This document shows, in pieces, positions 1 through 6,453 of a DNA stretch of 26,386 nucleotides. The notes under the pieces were generated by a model, which saw nothing but the letters and a program-made list of their open reading frames with translations, made no database searches and was not told the DNA's origin. Source of the stretch: a virus. Where the stretch lies: positions 1 through 26,386 of IMG/VR virus record IMGVR_UViG_3300027976_000185. One strand, 5' to 3'. The stretch's first letter is position 1. Each line of letters starts with the position of its first letter. The translations under genes and the position numbers were made by a program.

Positions 1-15
1 AATCAGGTGAAAAAG

Positions 16-336
16 ATGAAAAATTCCAGGAACAAAAGAAAAGGCCGTCGACAGGCCGTCGAGGCCGGGTTGATCGCCAGTGTACTGACGGCAGCACTAG
101 CCGAGGGGGTAGGCGTACTCCACGGGGAGTACAACGGACGTCCGGCGTCGAGCTGCGACGATCTCAACAGAGCCGATGGAGTCGCGGAGATTCCCGGGTT
201 CGCCCGATGGCTTGCGAGGTTTCCTCGCGGTAGCAAGGAGCGCGCAGAGGGCGCGATGTTGTTCGTCAGCCCGAATATGACGGCTGCTCTCGGCTACGAT
301 AGCGTCGAGCGCATCCTTCAAAGAGCGGGCCTGTGA
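16..336 (+). CDS. Small basic protein of unknown function
   Basis: I do not recognise this 106-residue protein. The start is the ATG at 16, with AGGTGA at 5-10 as a ribosome binding site. An in-frame GTG at 7 and an open frame to the window edge mean a longer form cannot be excluded. The first 15 residues are strongly basic (Lys/Arg-rich), followed by an alanine-rich hydrophobic stretch and a mixed C-terminus. The frame ends at the TGA at 334-336, overlapping the GTG start of the next gene (GTGA), so the two are probably translationally coupled. It lies upstream of the terminase promoter region, in the position where small regulatory or small-terminase genes are often found, but nothing in the sequence proves that role. 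Confidence 0.55.
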   Translation: MKNSRNKRKGRRQAVEAGLIASVLTAALAEGVGVLHGEYNGRPASSCDDLNRADGVAEIPGFARWLARFPRGSKERAEGAMLFVSPNMTAALGYDSVERILQRAGL

Positions 337-680
337 GCCTTTGCACGTGTCGGCAAGAAGCTGATGCGCGTGTCGCAAGGAATTTTCCCGCGCTCTTTAC
401 AGGGCATCAGGGACGGATGGTCCAGCTGGCAGTAGATCGGCTGGAGGGGACGCGTGACAGCAACACAGACTGGCTGGTGTACTACGAGGACGGGTCCGGC
501 CTGTACTACGCAGTCACAGATGACGCCGAGCTGGTCAGACTGGGTGAGCTGTACATAGCAGACGACGAACGCGGTACCGGCGACGAAGCGTACAACGAGT
601 GGTTCCGGAGCCTGCCGGCTGGCGTGCTGCAGGTAGTCGCCGCCGTGATACACACATCAGACCAAGAGAAACATGGATGA
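333..680 (+). CDS. Acidic protein of unknown function
   Basis: This 115-residue protein has no family I recognise. It starts with GTG at 333, overlapping the previous stop by four bases, and ends at 680 with an ATGA overlap with the next gene. The middle is rich in acidic and aromatic residues (around WLVYYEDGSGLYYAV) and could form a beta-sheet domain. The N-terminal 30 residues, with two early cysteines, are less conserved-looking, so the internal ATG at 417 is an alternative start. Codon use is similar to its neighbours. The overlaps on both sides support a three-gene unit from 16 to 895. Confidence 0.6.
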   Translation: MSLCTCRQEADARVARNFPALFTGHQGRMVQLAVDRLEGTRDSNTDWLVYYEDGSGLYYAVTDDAELVRLGELYIADDERGTGDEAYNEWFRSLPAGVLQVVAAVIHTSDQEKHG

Positions 681-895
681 AGACGTTAGCCATAAAGTTC
701 ATTGCGCTACAGGGCACTCCGCAGGCAGCTGCGGACTGGCTGACTGACCAGACGGGGCGGACGTACACCTCTTTACGGGTGATGGGGTTCCGAACACGCG
801 GTGTGCCCCAGAACATCCGGCCGCTGGTGATGGAGTATGTGATGATCAGGATCCTGTGCTCCGAGTGCGTGGATCAGGGCCAGCATTTCATGTGA
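677..895 (+). CDS. Small protein, possible helix-turn-helix
   Basis: A 72-residue protein whose ATG at 677 overlaps the previous stop (ATGA at 677-680). An upstream extension of the frame to 599 is possible but would overlap the previous gene for 80 bases. Residues about 12-50 (TPQAAADWLTDQTGRTYTSL then RTRGVP) read like a helix-turn-helix followed by a turn, a pattern seen in small phage DNA-binding proteins and small terminase subunits. This is an impression from sequence pattern only. It lies directly upstream of the repeat-rich promoter region before the large terminase gene, which makes a DNA-binding role (regulator or small terminase) attractive but unproven. Confidence 0.5.
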   Translation: MKTLAIKFIALQGTPQAAADWLTDQTGRTYTSLRVMGFRTRGVPQNIRPLVMEYVMIRILCSECVDQGQHFM

Positions 896-909
896 CCATA
901 TCGCCTGAA

Positions 910-942
910 TCTAGACAGCATCTAGACAGTGTCTAGACGGCT
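910..942 (+). repeat. Three tandem 11-bp TCTAGACA direct repeats
   Basis: Three head-to-tail units of exactly 11 bp start at 910, 921 and 932 and share TCTAGAC (TCTAGACAGCA, TCTAGACAGTG, TCTAGACGGCT). The 11-bp period is about one DNA helical turn, so a bound protein would see all copies on the same face. A fourth, inverted copy (CTGTCTAGA) lies at 952-960. TCTAGA is itself palindromic. I saw no further TCTAGACA copies elsewhere in the window. The arrangement is operator- or packaging-site-like. Confidence 0.8.
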
Positions 943-960
943 GATTTGACACTGTCTAGA
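921..960 (+). repeat. Perfect 13-bp inverted repeat (stem-loop) before the terminase gene
   Basis: TCTAGACAGTGTC at 921-933 is the exact reverse complement of GACACTGTCTAGA at 948-960, with a 14-nt loop. It could form a strong hairpin or cruciform, or be a dimer operator. No run of T follows, so a simple intrinsic terminator is unlikely. The right arm overlaps the -35 hexamer of the predicted promoter at 946-974. Confidence 0.85.
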
Positions 961-974
961 TGTTGAAATATTCT
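946..974 (+). promoter_or_regulatory. Sigma70-like promoter upstream of the terminase operon
   Basis: A perfect -35 box TTGACA (946-951) is separated by 17 bp from a -10-like TATTCT (969-974, four of six consensus positions). Transcription would start at about 981, inside palindrome copy 978-994. The -35 box lies in the right arm of the inverted repeat at 921-960, so a protein bound to the TCTAGACA repeats would compete with or contact RNA polymerase. It is the only sizeable gene-free stretch (896-1032) and precedes a long co-directional run of late genes. Confidence 0.5.
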
Positions 975-977
975 TCC

Positions 978-994
978 ACTGCCATGTTGTCAGT
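978..994 (+). repeat. Dispersed 17-bp palindrome, copy A
   Basis: ACTGCCATGTTGTCAGT matches the consensus ACTGCCA-N3-TGGCAGT with one arm mismatch (T at 990). Two extra flanking pairs (CC at 976-977 with GG at 995-996) lengthen the stem. It sits at the predicted transcription start and 38 bases before the terminase GTG. Confidence 0.75.
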
Positions 995-1032
995 GGGGTG
1001 GGCGATGATCAGATATATCGTGTTGATGTTGA

Positions 1033-2481
1033 GTGACTGATCGCAAGGATATCGCGAGACGTCTGGGCGCTATCGCGTCCGAGTACTTCGCCGACCCCCT
1101 CGGATTCATTCTGTACGCATTCCCGTGGGGCGTTGCCGGCACCTATCTAGCCGATTACGATGGCCCTGACGACTGCCAGGTTGAGGTGCTGGAGGACATA
1201 CGCAGTTGCCTCGAGTCCGGCATAGAGCCAGTACAGATAGCTCGGGCCAGTGGTCACGGGGTAGGCAAGACGGCACTCACGGCCATGCTGATCTTATGGT
1301 TTATTTCCTGCCGCCCGCATCCACAAATCGTCGTCACGGCGAATACAAAAGAGCAGCTGCTCAACAAGACCTGGCGGGAGCTGGCCAAGTGGCACGGCGT
1401 TTTTCTTTTCCGCGATCTTTTCGAGTGGCAGGCCACGACCTATAGATACAAGGGCGCGCCGAGCACCTGGTTTGCGCATGCCATCCCATGGTCTGTCGGC
1501 AACACGCAGAGTTTCGCCGGTACACACGAGCGACACGTCCTGATGCTTTTCGATGAGGCCAGCACGATCGATGACGGCGTGTGGGAGGTGGCATCGGGCG
1601 CGATGACAACCCCGGGCGCTATGTGGCTCGCTTTCGGCAACCCAACGCGCAACACTGGATATTTCAGAACACTGCCACGCCGGCAGTTGTGGCGGTTCGG
1701 TGCCATCAACGCCGAACGCAGCAGATTCACGAACAGGGATTACCTGCGCCAGCTCGAGAAAGAGGAGGGCAGGGACAGCGACTACTACAAGGTGCGCGTG
1801 CTGGGCGAGTTTCCATCAGTCGGCGCGAAACAGCTTATATCTGTGCGTGTGCTGGAGATGGCGCAGCAACGCGACATCCTGCCGATTCAGCTTGATGGCC
1901 TGCCGCTCTACATCGGCGTCGACATAGGCCGGGGCGGTGATCCGAGTGTCATTCGATTCCGCCGTGGGCCGAAGTTGTACAAGAAACGGATTGAGATCCG
2001 CGATGACAACCTGATGCGCGTCGCCAACCGCATCGCGCTGATCATGCGTGAGGGCGAAGTGCTCGATGACGGGTACACACACAAGCCGGCGTCAGCGATC
2101 ATCGATGAGGCAGGCGTGGGCGGCGGCGTGGTCGACCGGCTCATCGACCTGGGATTCCGCAACACTCACGGCGTGCAAACCGGTGGGGCATGCCCGGAGC
2201 CGATCAGGTATACGAACATCCGGGCGTACCTGTGGTTCAAAGCCCGGGACTGGCTGGAGACGGCTGACATCCCGAAACACGACACACTATTTTACGACGA
2301 CTGCATCTCCGGCGTGGTCGACATAGACGTGCGTGGCAGGTCGAAGATGCTCGAGAAAGACGTACAAAAGAGGACGCTTGGTCGCTCACCCGATGACGCT
2401 GACGCGGTCTTCTTGACGCTCTATGGCGGCCTGATGTCACACGAGGACGACGACATGAGTTATGAACTTGAGGAGGTCTGA
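1033..2481 (+). CDS. terL: Terminase large subunit (DNA packaging ATPase/nuclease)
   Basis: This 482-residue protein powers packaging of phage DNA into the prohead and cuts the concatemer. The N-terminal ATPase domain has a Walker A motif SGHGVGKT (residues 73-80) and a Walker B with adjacent glutamate, LMLFDE (170-175). The C-terminal nuclease domain of RNase H fold shows the expected acidic clusters: IGVDIGRGGDP with D297, AIIDEAG with D358, and RSPDDAD around 455-458. Length is normal for the family. The GTG at 1033 directly follows an in-frame stop, so it is the first possible start, although no clear ribosome binding site precedes it. It overlaps the next ATG by one base (TGATG) and is followed by the head genes in the classical order. 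Confidence 0.95.
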   Translation: MTDRKDIARRLGAIASEYFADPLGFILYAFPWGVAGTYLADYDGPDDCQVEVLEDIRSCLESGIEPVQIARASGHGVGKTALTAMLILWFISCRPHPQIVVTANTKEQLLNKTWRELAKWHGVFLFRDLFEWQATTYRYKGAPSTWFAHAIPWSVGNTQSFAGTHERHVLMLFDEASTIDDGVWEVASGAMTTPGAMWLAFGNPTRNTGYFRTLPRRQLWRFGAINAERSRFTNRDYLRQLEKEEGRDSDYYKVRVLGEFPSVGAKQLISVRVLEMAQQRDILPIQLDGLPLYIGVDIGRGGDPSVIRFRRGPKLYKKRIEIRDDNLMRVANRIALIMREGEVLDDGYTHKPASAIIDEAGVGGGVVDRLIDLGFRNTHGVQTGGACPEPIRYTNIRAYLWFKARDWLETADIPKHDTLFYDDCISGVVDIDVRGRSKMLEKDVQKRTLGRSPDDADAVFLTLYGGLMSHEDDDMSYELEEV

Positions 2482-3109
2482 TGCGAGTCGAGAGAGCAGA
2501 TCTGGAGACGACGGATCAAGGCAGGGTGTTCCCGGGGGAGAAGATCACCCGGATGAGGGCGGACAAGAAGAGAGGCGTTGGGTACACGTCAAGCAGCCCG
2601 ACGGCGAAGCAGCGGAAAGAGAAGAGATTGGCCGCACGCGTCGCAAGGCGGGGATCTCGTGCCGCAAGGTAGAGCCGGACGACTATGCCCGGATACTGGG
2701 CTGGGTCGACCGTCTGACGCTGGATGGCGAGCGGATCACTGGAGAGATGTACGGGGCAATCGTCGGTACCGGACATGTGCGATCACATTCAGTGCTCGCC
2801 GGTCGTCTGCCGCCGTACCATTTTGAGCTAAGATTGCTCGAGCTAGAGCTGGGACTTGTCGCGCCACTGTGCGCGGAAATCAATGTGAGGGTAGTGGGTG
2901 ATGATCAAGCCGTGGATCGGAGTCGACGTGGCCGCAATGGCGTTGGGGGTGGACGAGCACCGCATGGGTCCGGCGATACCTCTGATGGTATCCCGAATGG
3001 CGGTGTGGATCAGGCGGGGCGTAGAGGTGCGGATCATCAGCCCGTGGTCGATGAGCGAGAGCCACAAGACCATGATCCGCGACTGGATAGCGGCGCTGCC
3101 GGTGGTTGA
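2462..3109 (+). CDS. Overlapping open frame with coding-like middle, unresolved
   Basis: This frame is open for 215 codons but overlaps terL, the 63-residue gene and the HAD-like gene. Between about 2627 and 2900 it is the only frame that looks coding: GC-rich third positions and a sensible protein (for example LGWVDRLTLDGERITGEMY, then LPPYHFELRLLELEL). Before 2660 the frame starting at 2481 looks better, and after 2901 the HAD-like frame looks better. Good start codons are missing near 2660; the ATG at 2747 has GGAG too close to serve it. Possibilities are a gene with a long overprinted C-terminus, a -1 frameshift fusion to the 63-residue gene, or a sequencing indel. I assign no function. 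Confidence 0.3.
   Translation: MNLRRSDASRESRSGDDGSRQGVPGGEDHPDEGGQEERRWVHVKQPDGEAAEREEIGRTRRKAGISCRKVEPDDYARILGWVDRLTLDGERITGEMYGAIVGTGHVRSHSVLAGRLPPYHFELRLLELELGLVAPLCAEINVRVVGDDQAVDRSRRGRNGVGGGRAPHGSGDTSDGIPNGGVDQAGRRGADHQPVVDEREPQDHDPRLDSGAAGG
2481..2672 (+). CDS. Small very basic protein
   Basis: A 63-residue protein starting at the ATG that shares one base with the terL stop, preceded by a perfect AGGAGG at 2471-2476. The C-terminal half is dominated by Lys and Arg (AKQRKEKRLAARVARRGSR), suggesting nucleic-acid binding. I recognise no family. The sequence just after its stop continues as coding-like DNA in the -1 frame, so this could be the N-terminal part of a longer product if a frameshift or sequencing error exists near 2660. 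Confidence 0.55.
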   Translation: MRVERADLETTDQGRVFPGEKITRMRADKKRGVGYTSSSPTAKQRKEKRLAARVARRGSRAAR

Positions 3110-3260
3110 AGAGGTCACGTTCCGGCAACGCTGGTCAGACCTGAAAATACAGTGCGTGATCGCTCCCGAGATGTACGAGTTCTGGTCCTCCCTCTCTGTG
3201 CGTGTCGCCTATCAGAGCGGGGCAATCGACAACGCGTACATCGATAACACTGCTCTATGA
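2901..3260 (+). CDS. HAD-like protein with degenerate catalytic motifs
   Basis: This 119-residue protein (ATG at 2901, in-frame GTG at 2898; GAGGG at 2887-2891) resembles the short HAD-superfamily hydrolases common in phages. Those have the layout IGVDxDGT, then GPPIPxMVxRVxxWLxxGxxVRIFTAR, then ELWDDRAVxVxxNTG. Here the matching parts are IGVDVAAMAL (residues 7-16), GPAIPLMV and WIRRGVEVRIISPW (about 24-50), and EFWSSLSVRVAYQSG near 95. The second aspartate of DxDGT, the TAR segment and the DD pair are all replaced, so it should be catalytically dead. The family assignment rests on my memory of the motif spacing, not on a search. A dispersed palindrome (3271-3287) follows the stop. Confidence 0.6.
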   Translation: MIKPWIGVDVAAMALGVDEHRMGPAIPLMVSRMAVWIRRGVEVRIISPWSMSESHKTMIRDWIAALPVVEEVTFRQRWSDLKIQCVIAPEMYEFWSSLSVRVAYQSGAIDNAYIDNTAL

Positions 3261-3270
3261 CAAGTAAGTT

Positions 3271-3287
3271 ACTGCCATGCTGGCAGT
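3271..3287 (+). repeat. Dispersed 17-bp palindrome, copy B
   Basis: ACTGCCATGCTGGCAGT is a perfect palindrome with 7-bp arms and a TGC loop. It is intergenic and ends two bases before the AAGGAG (3290-3295) of the next gene. Together with ten bases of 5' flank (3261-3270) it matches copy D (17550-17576) at 25 of 27 positions. Confidence 0.9.
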
Positions 3288-3300
3288 TCAAGGAGACATG

Positions 3301-3447
3301 ATGGCTCGCAAACATGGCACACGCCCTCGGTATATCACTATCCCCTATGACGCGCTGGTGGACGCGAAAGAGCCCAAACCCGATGTGCCGCTGGCGTACG
3401 AGTTCAGCAACGGTAGGAAATTCGTGGAGCGCAAACCGTATGGCTGA
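3301..3447 (+). CDS. 48-residue basic protein, unknown
   Basis: A short gene with a strong AAGGAG at 3290-3295. The ATG at 3301 has better spacing than the adjacent ATG at 3298. The product begins MARKHGTRPRYITIPYDALV and continues with a proline/lysine-rich stretch. I recognise no family. Its end overlaps the ATG of the next gene (3440) by eight bases. A perfect copy of the dispersed palindrome lies immediately before its ribosome binding site, so its translation could be controlled by a hairpin or a bound protein. Confidence 0.6.
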   Translation: MARKHGTRPRYITIPYDALVDAKEPKPDVPLAYEFSNGRKFVERKPYG

Positions 3448-3865
3448 TGACGTCGTACACGACATCGACGATATGACTGACATCGATGCGCAGACGAAGC
3501 TGCTGATCATGGGCGTTGGAATCGCCCTTGAGCGTACGTATCCGGGATGGGGATGGATGATAGAGCCTGGCAATTCGATGATCAAAGTCGCATCGGCGCG
3601 TTGCAACCCGACTTACGGTTTCTATATGTCCGACAGGTCGATGGAGGGCTCCAGCTACCCAAGGGCTGTCGTGGACAGGCTGGCAGGGGAACTGCTCGAA
3701 CGCTTCGGCATGCCGCGCAGGGGATTCGGTTCGTGCATCGCGCAGTACACAGAACGCAGGACTCTGTGCAAACACCCACATGGATGGCTGATACCGGACC
3801 TGAATGACAAGGCAACAAGCACGCTTCGGGGGATCGAACGCAGACAACAGGGCAGGATCACATGA
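3440..3865 (+). CDS. Unknown protein upstream of portal
   Basis: A 141-residue protein starting at ATG 3440, inside the end of the preceding gene. The N-terminus is very acidic (many Asp in the first 18 residues), followed by a helix (AQTKLLIMGVGIALERTYP), an aromatic GWGWMI segment, and a C-terminal part with three spaced cysteines. I recognise no family. It overlaps the portal start by four bases (ATGA), so it is probably produced together with the portal and may be a virion or assembly factor. Confidence 0.65.
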   Translation: MADDVVHDIDDMTDIDAQTKLLIMGVGIALERTYPGWGWMIEPGNSMIKVASARCNPTYGFYMSDRSMEGSSYPRAVVDRLAGELLERFGMPRRGFGSCIAQYTERRTLCKHPHGWLIPDLNDKATSTLRGIERRQQGRIT

Positions 3866-6117
3866 GCGATATGGCCAAGGGAGAGATTACGGATACGTCC
3901 CACGACCTGCTGACACTGTGTCAGCTGGCCTACGAAGCGGGCGGGCGATGGTTCCAACAAGCGATGAGCAGGCGCGCAAAGGACTCATACGACAGGTTCT
4001 ACTCGAGGCACCCCGCAGGGTCAAAGTACCACACGGCGGCATTCGAGAAACGGTCGAAGATCTACCGGCCCAAGACACGGGTTGCGATACGTGGAATCGA
4101 GTCGCAAGCGGCGATCGCCGCGTTCGGCACGAAAGAGTTCGTCAACGTCACCCCGCTCGACAAAAAAGACAAGCGCAACGTGCAGGCAGCCGAGTTGCAG
4201 CAGAACCTGCTGAACTCCCGGCTCGGAGGCTCGACGTACAGCAAGACGTCGATTCCGTGGTACCGCATCTATATCGGAGCGGTACAGGAAGCAGCGGTAC
4301 AGGGTGTCGTGCTGTCGAAGCAGATGTGGGAGTACTCGGACTACACAGAGAAAACCAAGGTCACGCATGCCGACTTTGAAACTGGCGAGCAGTACGAAAA
4401 TGAGGAAACACGCGACGTGGTGGAGATCGATCGCCCGGTCGTGGATCTGATCCCGCTGGAGCGATTCCGGCTCGACCCAGGGGCGGACTGGTCTGACCCG
4501 ATCGGCAGCGCAAAATTCATGATCCACGAATTCCCCATGTATGTGGGCGACATCAAGAAGCGCATGGAAGCCAAGGGCCCGCGCAAGTGGAAGCAGGTCG
4601 ACGCCAGTTCGCTTGCAGGGCGTGGTGGTGGCACAGATTCGAGCCAGCTGGACCGATCACGGAACCCTGACTCGCAAGATAAGACCGAGCTGAACGATGG
4701 CCTGGGTGACTACGCGATGGTCTGGGTGCAGGAGCATCTGCGCTCCACGCGGGACGGCGACATCATCGTCTACACGCTCGACAACAAAGAGCTGTTGTCT
4801 GACGAGATCCCCCTTGAAGAGCTGTACCCGGCAGGCCGTCCGTACGTTCTGGGTCAGATGCAGATCGAGGCACACCGCGTGTACTCATCTGGCCTGGCTG
4901 AGGTGTCCGCGCAGACTCAGGACGAGATCAACAACATCGCCAACCTGCGCATAGACAATCTGACGCTGTCGATGCTGGGTCGGTACTATTTCCGTCGTGG
5001 CGGTGGTGTGGACATCCGGACACTTCTCAACGGCGGCCCGGGCTCAGCTGTGGGCATGGCCACGCTTGACTCGGTCAAGTGGGACCGACCCAGCGACGTC
5101 ACGAACAGCGCATACGAAGAGCAGGACCGGCTGTCGAACGACTTCGACGACGTCGCCGGGGTCATGAGTCAGTCGAGCATCATGAGCAACAAGCAGCTTA
5201 ACGAAACCGTTGGCGGGATGACACTGCTCACGTCCACTGCGAATGCAACGCAGGAGTACATGGTGAGGACGATCACCGAGACATGGGTCACGCCGGTATT
5301 GCAGCAACTCCTGGAACTGCAGGCAGCCAACGAGAGTGACGTGGAGCTGCTCAGGCAGGCCGCAGGCGCGGCAGGCATTCCGAACAGCGATGACATGGCA
5401 GAGGCTTTCGAGTTGCTGCAATACCGGTGCATTGCGTCCCCGGACGTGGGCTTCGGTGCGTCGTCACCGGACAAGCGCATTGGTCGCATCACGATGGCGC
5501 TGGAAACGATCGCTAAGTACATGCCGCAGGCGCTGCAGTCCATCGACGGCGCTGAGGTGCAGAAAGAGATCTGGGGTGCAGTAGGCCACGACAGCGAGCG
5601 ATTCTTTCCGAACGAGGAAGACGTTGATCCACGGGTCAAGGAAATGCAGGCCAAGGTCGATGAGCTGCAGAAGATCATTGATACCAAGCAGGTCGAAGTT
5701 GACGGCAGGATCAAGGTCGCGGAGGTCACGCAGCAAGGCGCTATCGAGCGGGAGAAGTTGAAGCATCAGGCTGAGGCCGAATACAAAAAAGCAACACTTC
5801 ATCTGGAAGAGCGCAAGACCGGCATTCAAGAGCAGCTGTCCACCGCCAACACCGACGCAAAGCGCGGCGAGTTGATCCTGCAGAGAGAAGCACTGAACAA
5901 GGCAATTCTGGACACTGAGCGAGAGTTCGCCCTTCAGCTGTACACGCTGGGGCTGATGCCGGACATCGGTCCAGCGCCGTTACAGGACGTGGTGAGAGGT
6001 CAGGCAGGACCAGTCCCGGTAGATGGCAAGGCAGCACCGCCGGACATGGCAGGTGACGACAAGGCGGGCACGCTGGCACGTGACAACTACGGCGACGTCC
6101 CATTTGGAGCGCAATAA
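3862..6117 (+). CDS. Portal protein
   Basis: This 751-residue protein would form the ring at the capsid vertex through which DNA is packaged and ejected. It lies in the canonical position between terL and scaffold. The N-terminal 500 residues look like P22/N4-type portals: an early helical region, a clip/wing region with VVDLIPLERFRLDPGA and SAQTQDEINNIANLRIDN, and a segment with VAGVMSQSSIMSNKQLNETVGGM where podoviral portals select a non-reactive helix. Residues about 590-700 are a long charged coiled coil (heptads of Leu, Lys, Glu, Gln), which fits the helical barrel seen in long podoviral portals. The end is Pro/Gly-rich and disordered. The ATG overlaps the previous stop. Confidence 0.9.
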   Translation: MSDMAKGEITDTSHDLLTLCQLAYEAGGRWFQQAMSRRAKDSYDRFYSRHPAGSKYHTAAFEKRSKIYRPKTRVAIRGIESQAAIAAFGTKEFVNVTPLDKKDKRNVQAAELQQNLLNSRLGGSTYSKTSIPWYRIYIGAVQEAAVQGVVLSKQMWEYSDYTEKTKVTHADFETGEQYENEETRDVVEIDRPVVDLIPLERFRLDPGADWSDPIGSAKFMIHEFPMYVGDIKKRMEAKGPRKWKQVDASSLAGRGGGTDSSQLDRSRNPDSQDKTELNDGLGDYAMVWVQEHLRSTRDGDIIVYTLDNKELLSDEIPLEELYPAGRPYVLGQMQIEAHRVYSSGLAEVSAQTQDEINNIANLRIDNLTLSMLGRYYFRRGGGVDIRTLLNGGPGSAVGMATLDSVKWDRPSDVTNSAYEEQDRLSNDFDDVAGVMSQSSIMSNKQLNETVGGMTLLTSTANATQEYMVRTITETWVTPVLQQLLELQAANESDVELLRQAAGAAGIPNSDDMAEAFELLQYRCIASPDVGFGASSPDKRIGRITMALETIAKYMPQALQSIDGAEVQKEIWGAVGHDSERFFPNEEDVDPRVKEMQAKVDELQKIIDTKQVEVDGRIKVAEVTQQGAIEREKLKHQAEAEYKKATLHLEERKTGIQEQLSTANTDAKRGELILQREALNKAILDTEREFALQLYTLGLMPDIGPAPLQDVVRGQAGPVPVDGKAAPPDMAGDDKAGTLARDNYGDVPFGAQ

Positions 6118-6453
6118 ATGATCGAAGATGATGTCGACCCCTTGGCCGTGGCAGTCGAGCTGTCGAAGGTTGGCCGGGCTGTTCGAGAGTTCTGGCTGTC
6201 CGAGGTCGGGCGAGAGATCCAGCGGCGCATTGAGCAGGCCGAGCGACACTGGCTGGATGCGTCCGCCGACTTCTACACAGATGACGCGGCGCTGAAGCTC
6301 AGGCGTATTGAGTACATCACAGCCAAGCGCGTTGCGACGTGGCTCGGTGAGGCGGTAGCGGGTGGGATGGAAGCTGAGCAGTTGCTGGAAATGGAGCTGG
6401 AGGCCGACATAGACACTGAAGACCTGATTGAAGCGGGGAGAATGTATGAGTGA
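6118..6453 (+). CDS. Small helical head-region protein, unknown
   Basis: A 111-residue protein, acidic and probably all-helical (for example ELSKVGRAVREFWLSEVGRE, then MEAEQLLEMELEADIDTEDL). The ATG follows the portal stop directly (TAAATG), with TTGGAG at 6103-6108. It overlaps the scaffold start by eight bases. I recognise no domain. Its location between portal and scaffold and its helical character suggest an assembly cofactor, but this is inference from position only. Confidence 0.7.
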   Translation: MIEDDVDPLAVAVELSKVGRAVREFWLSEVGREIQRRIEQAERHWLDASADFYTDDAALKLRRIEYITAKRVATWLGEAVAGGMEAEQLLEMELEADIDTEDLIEAGRMYE

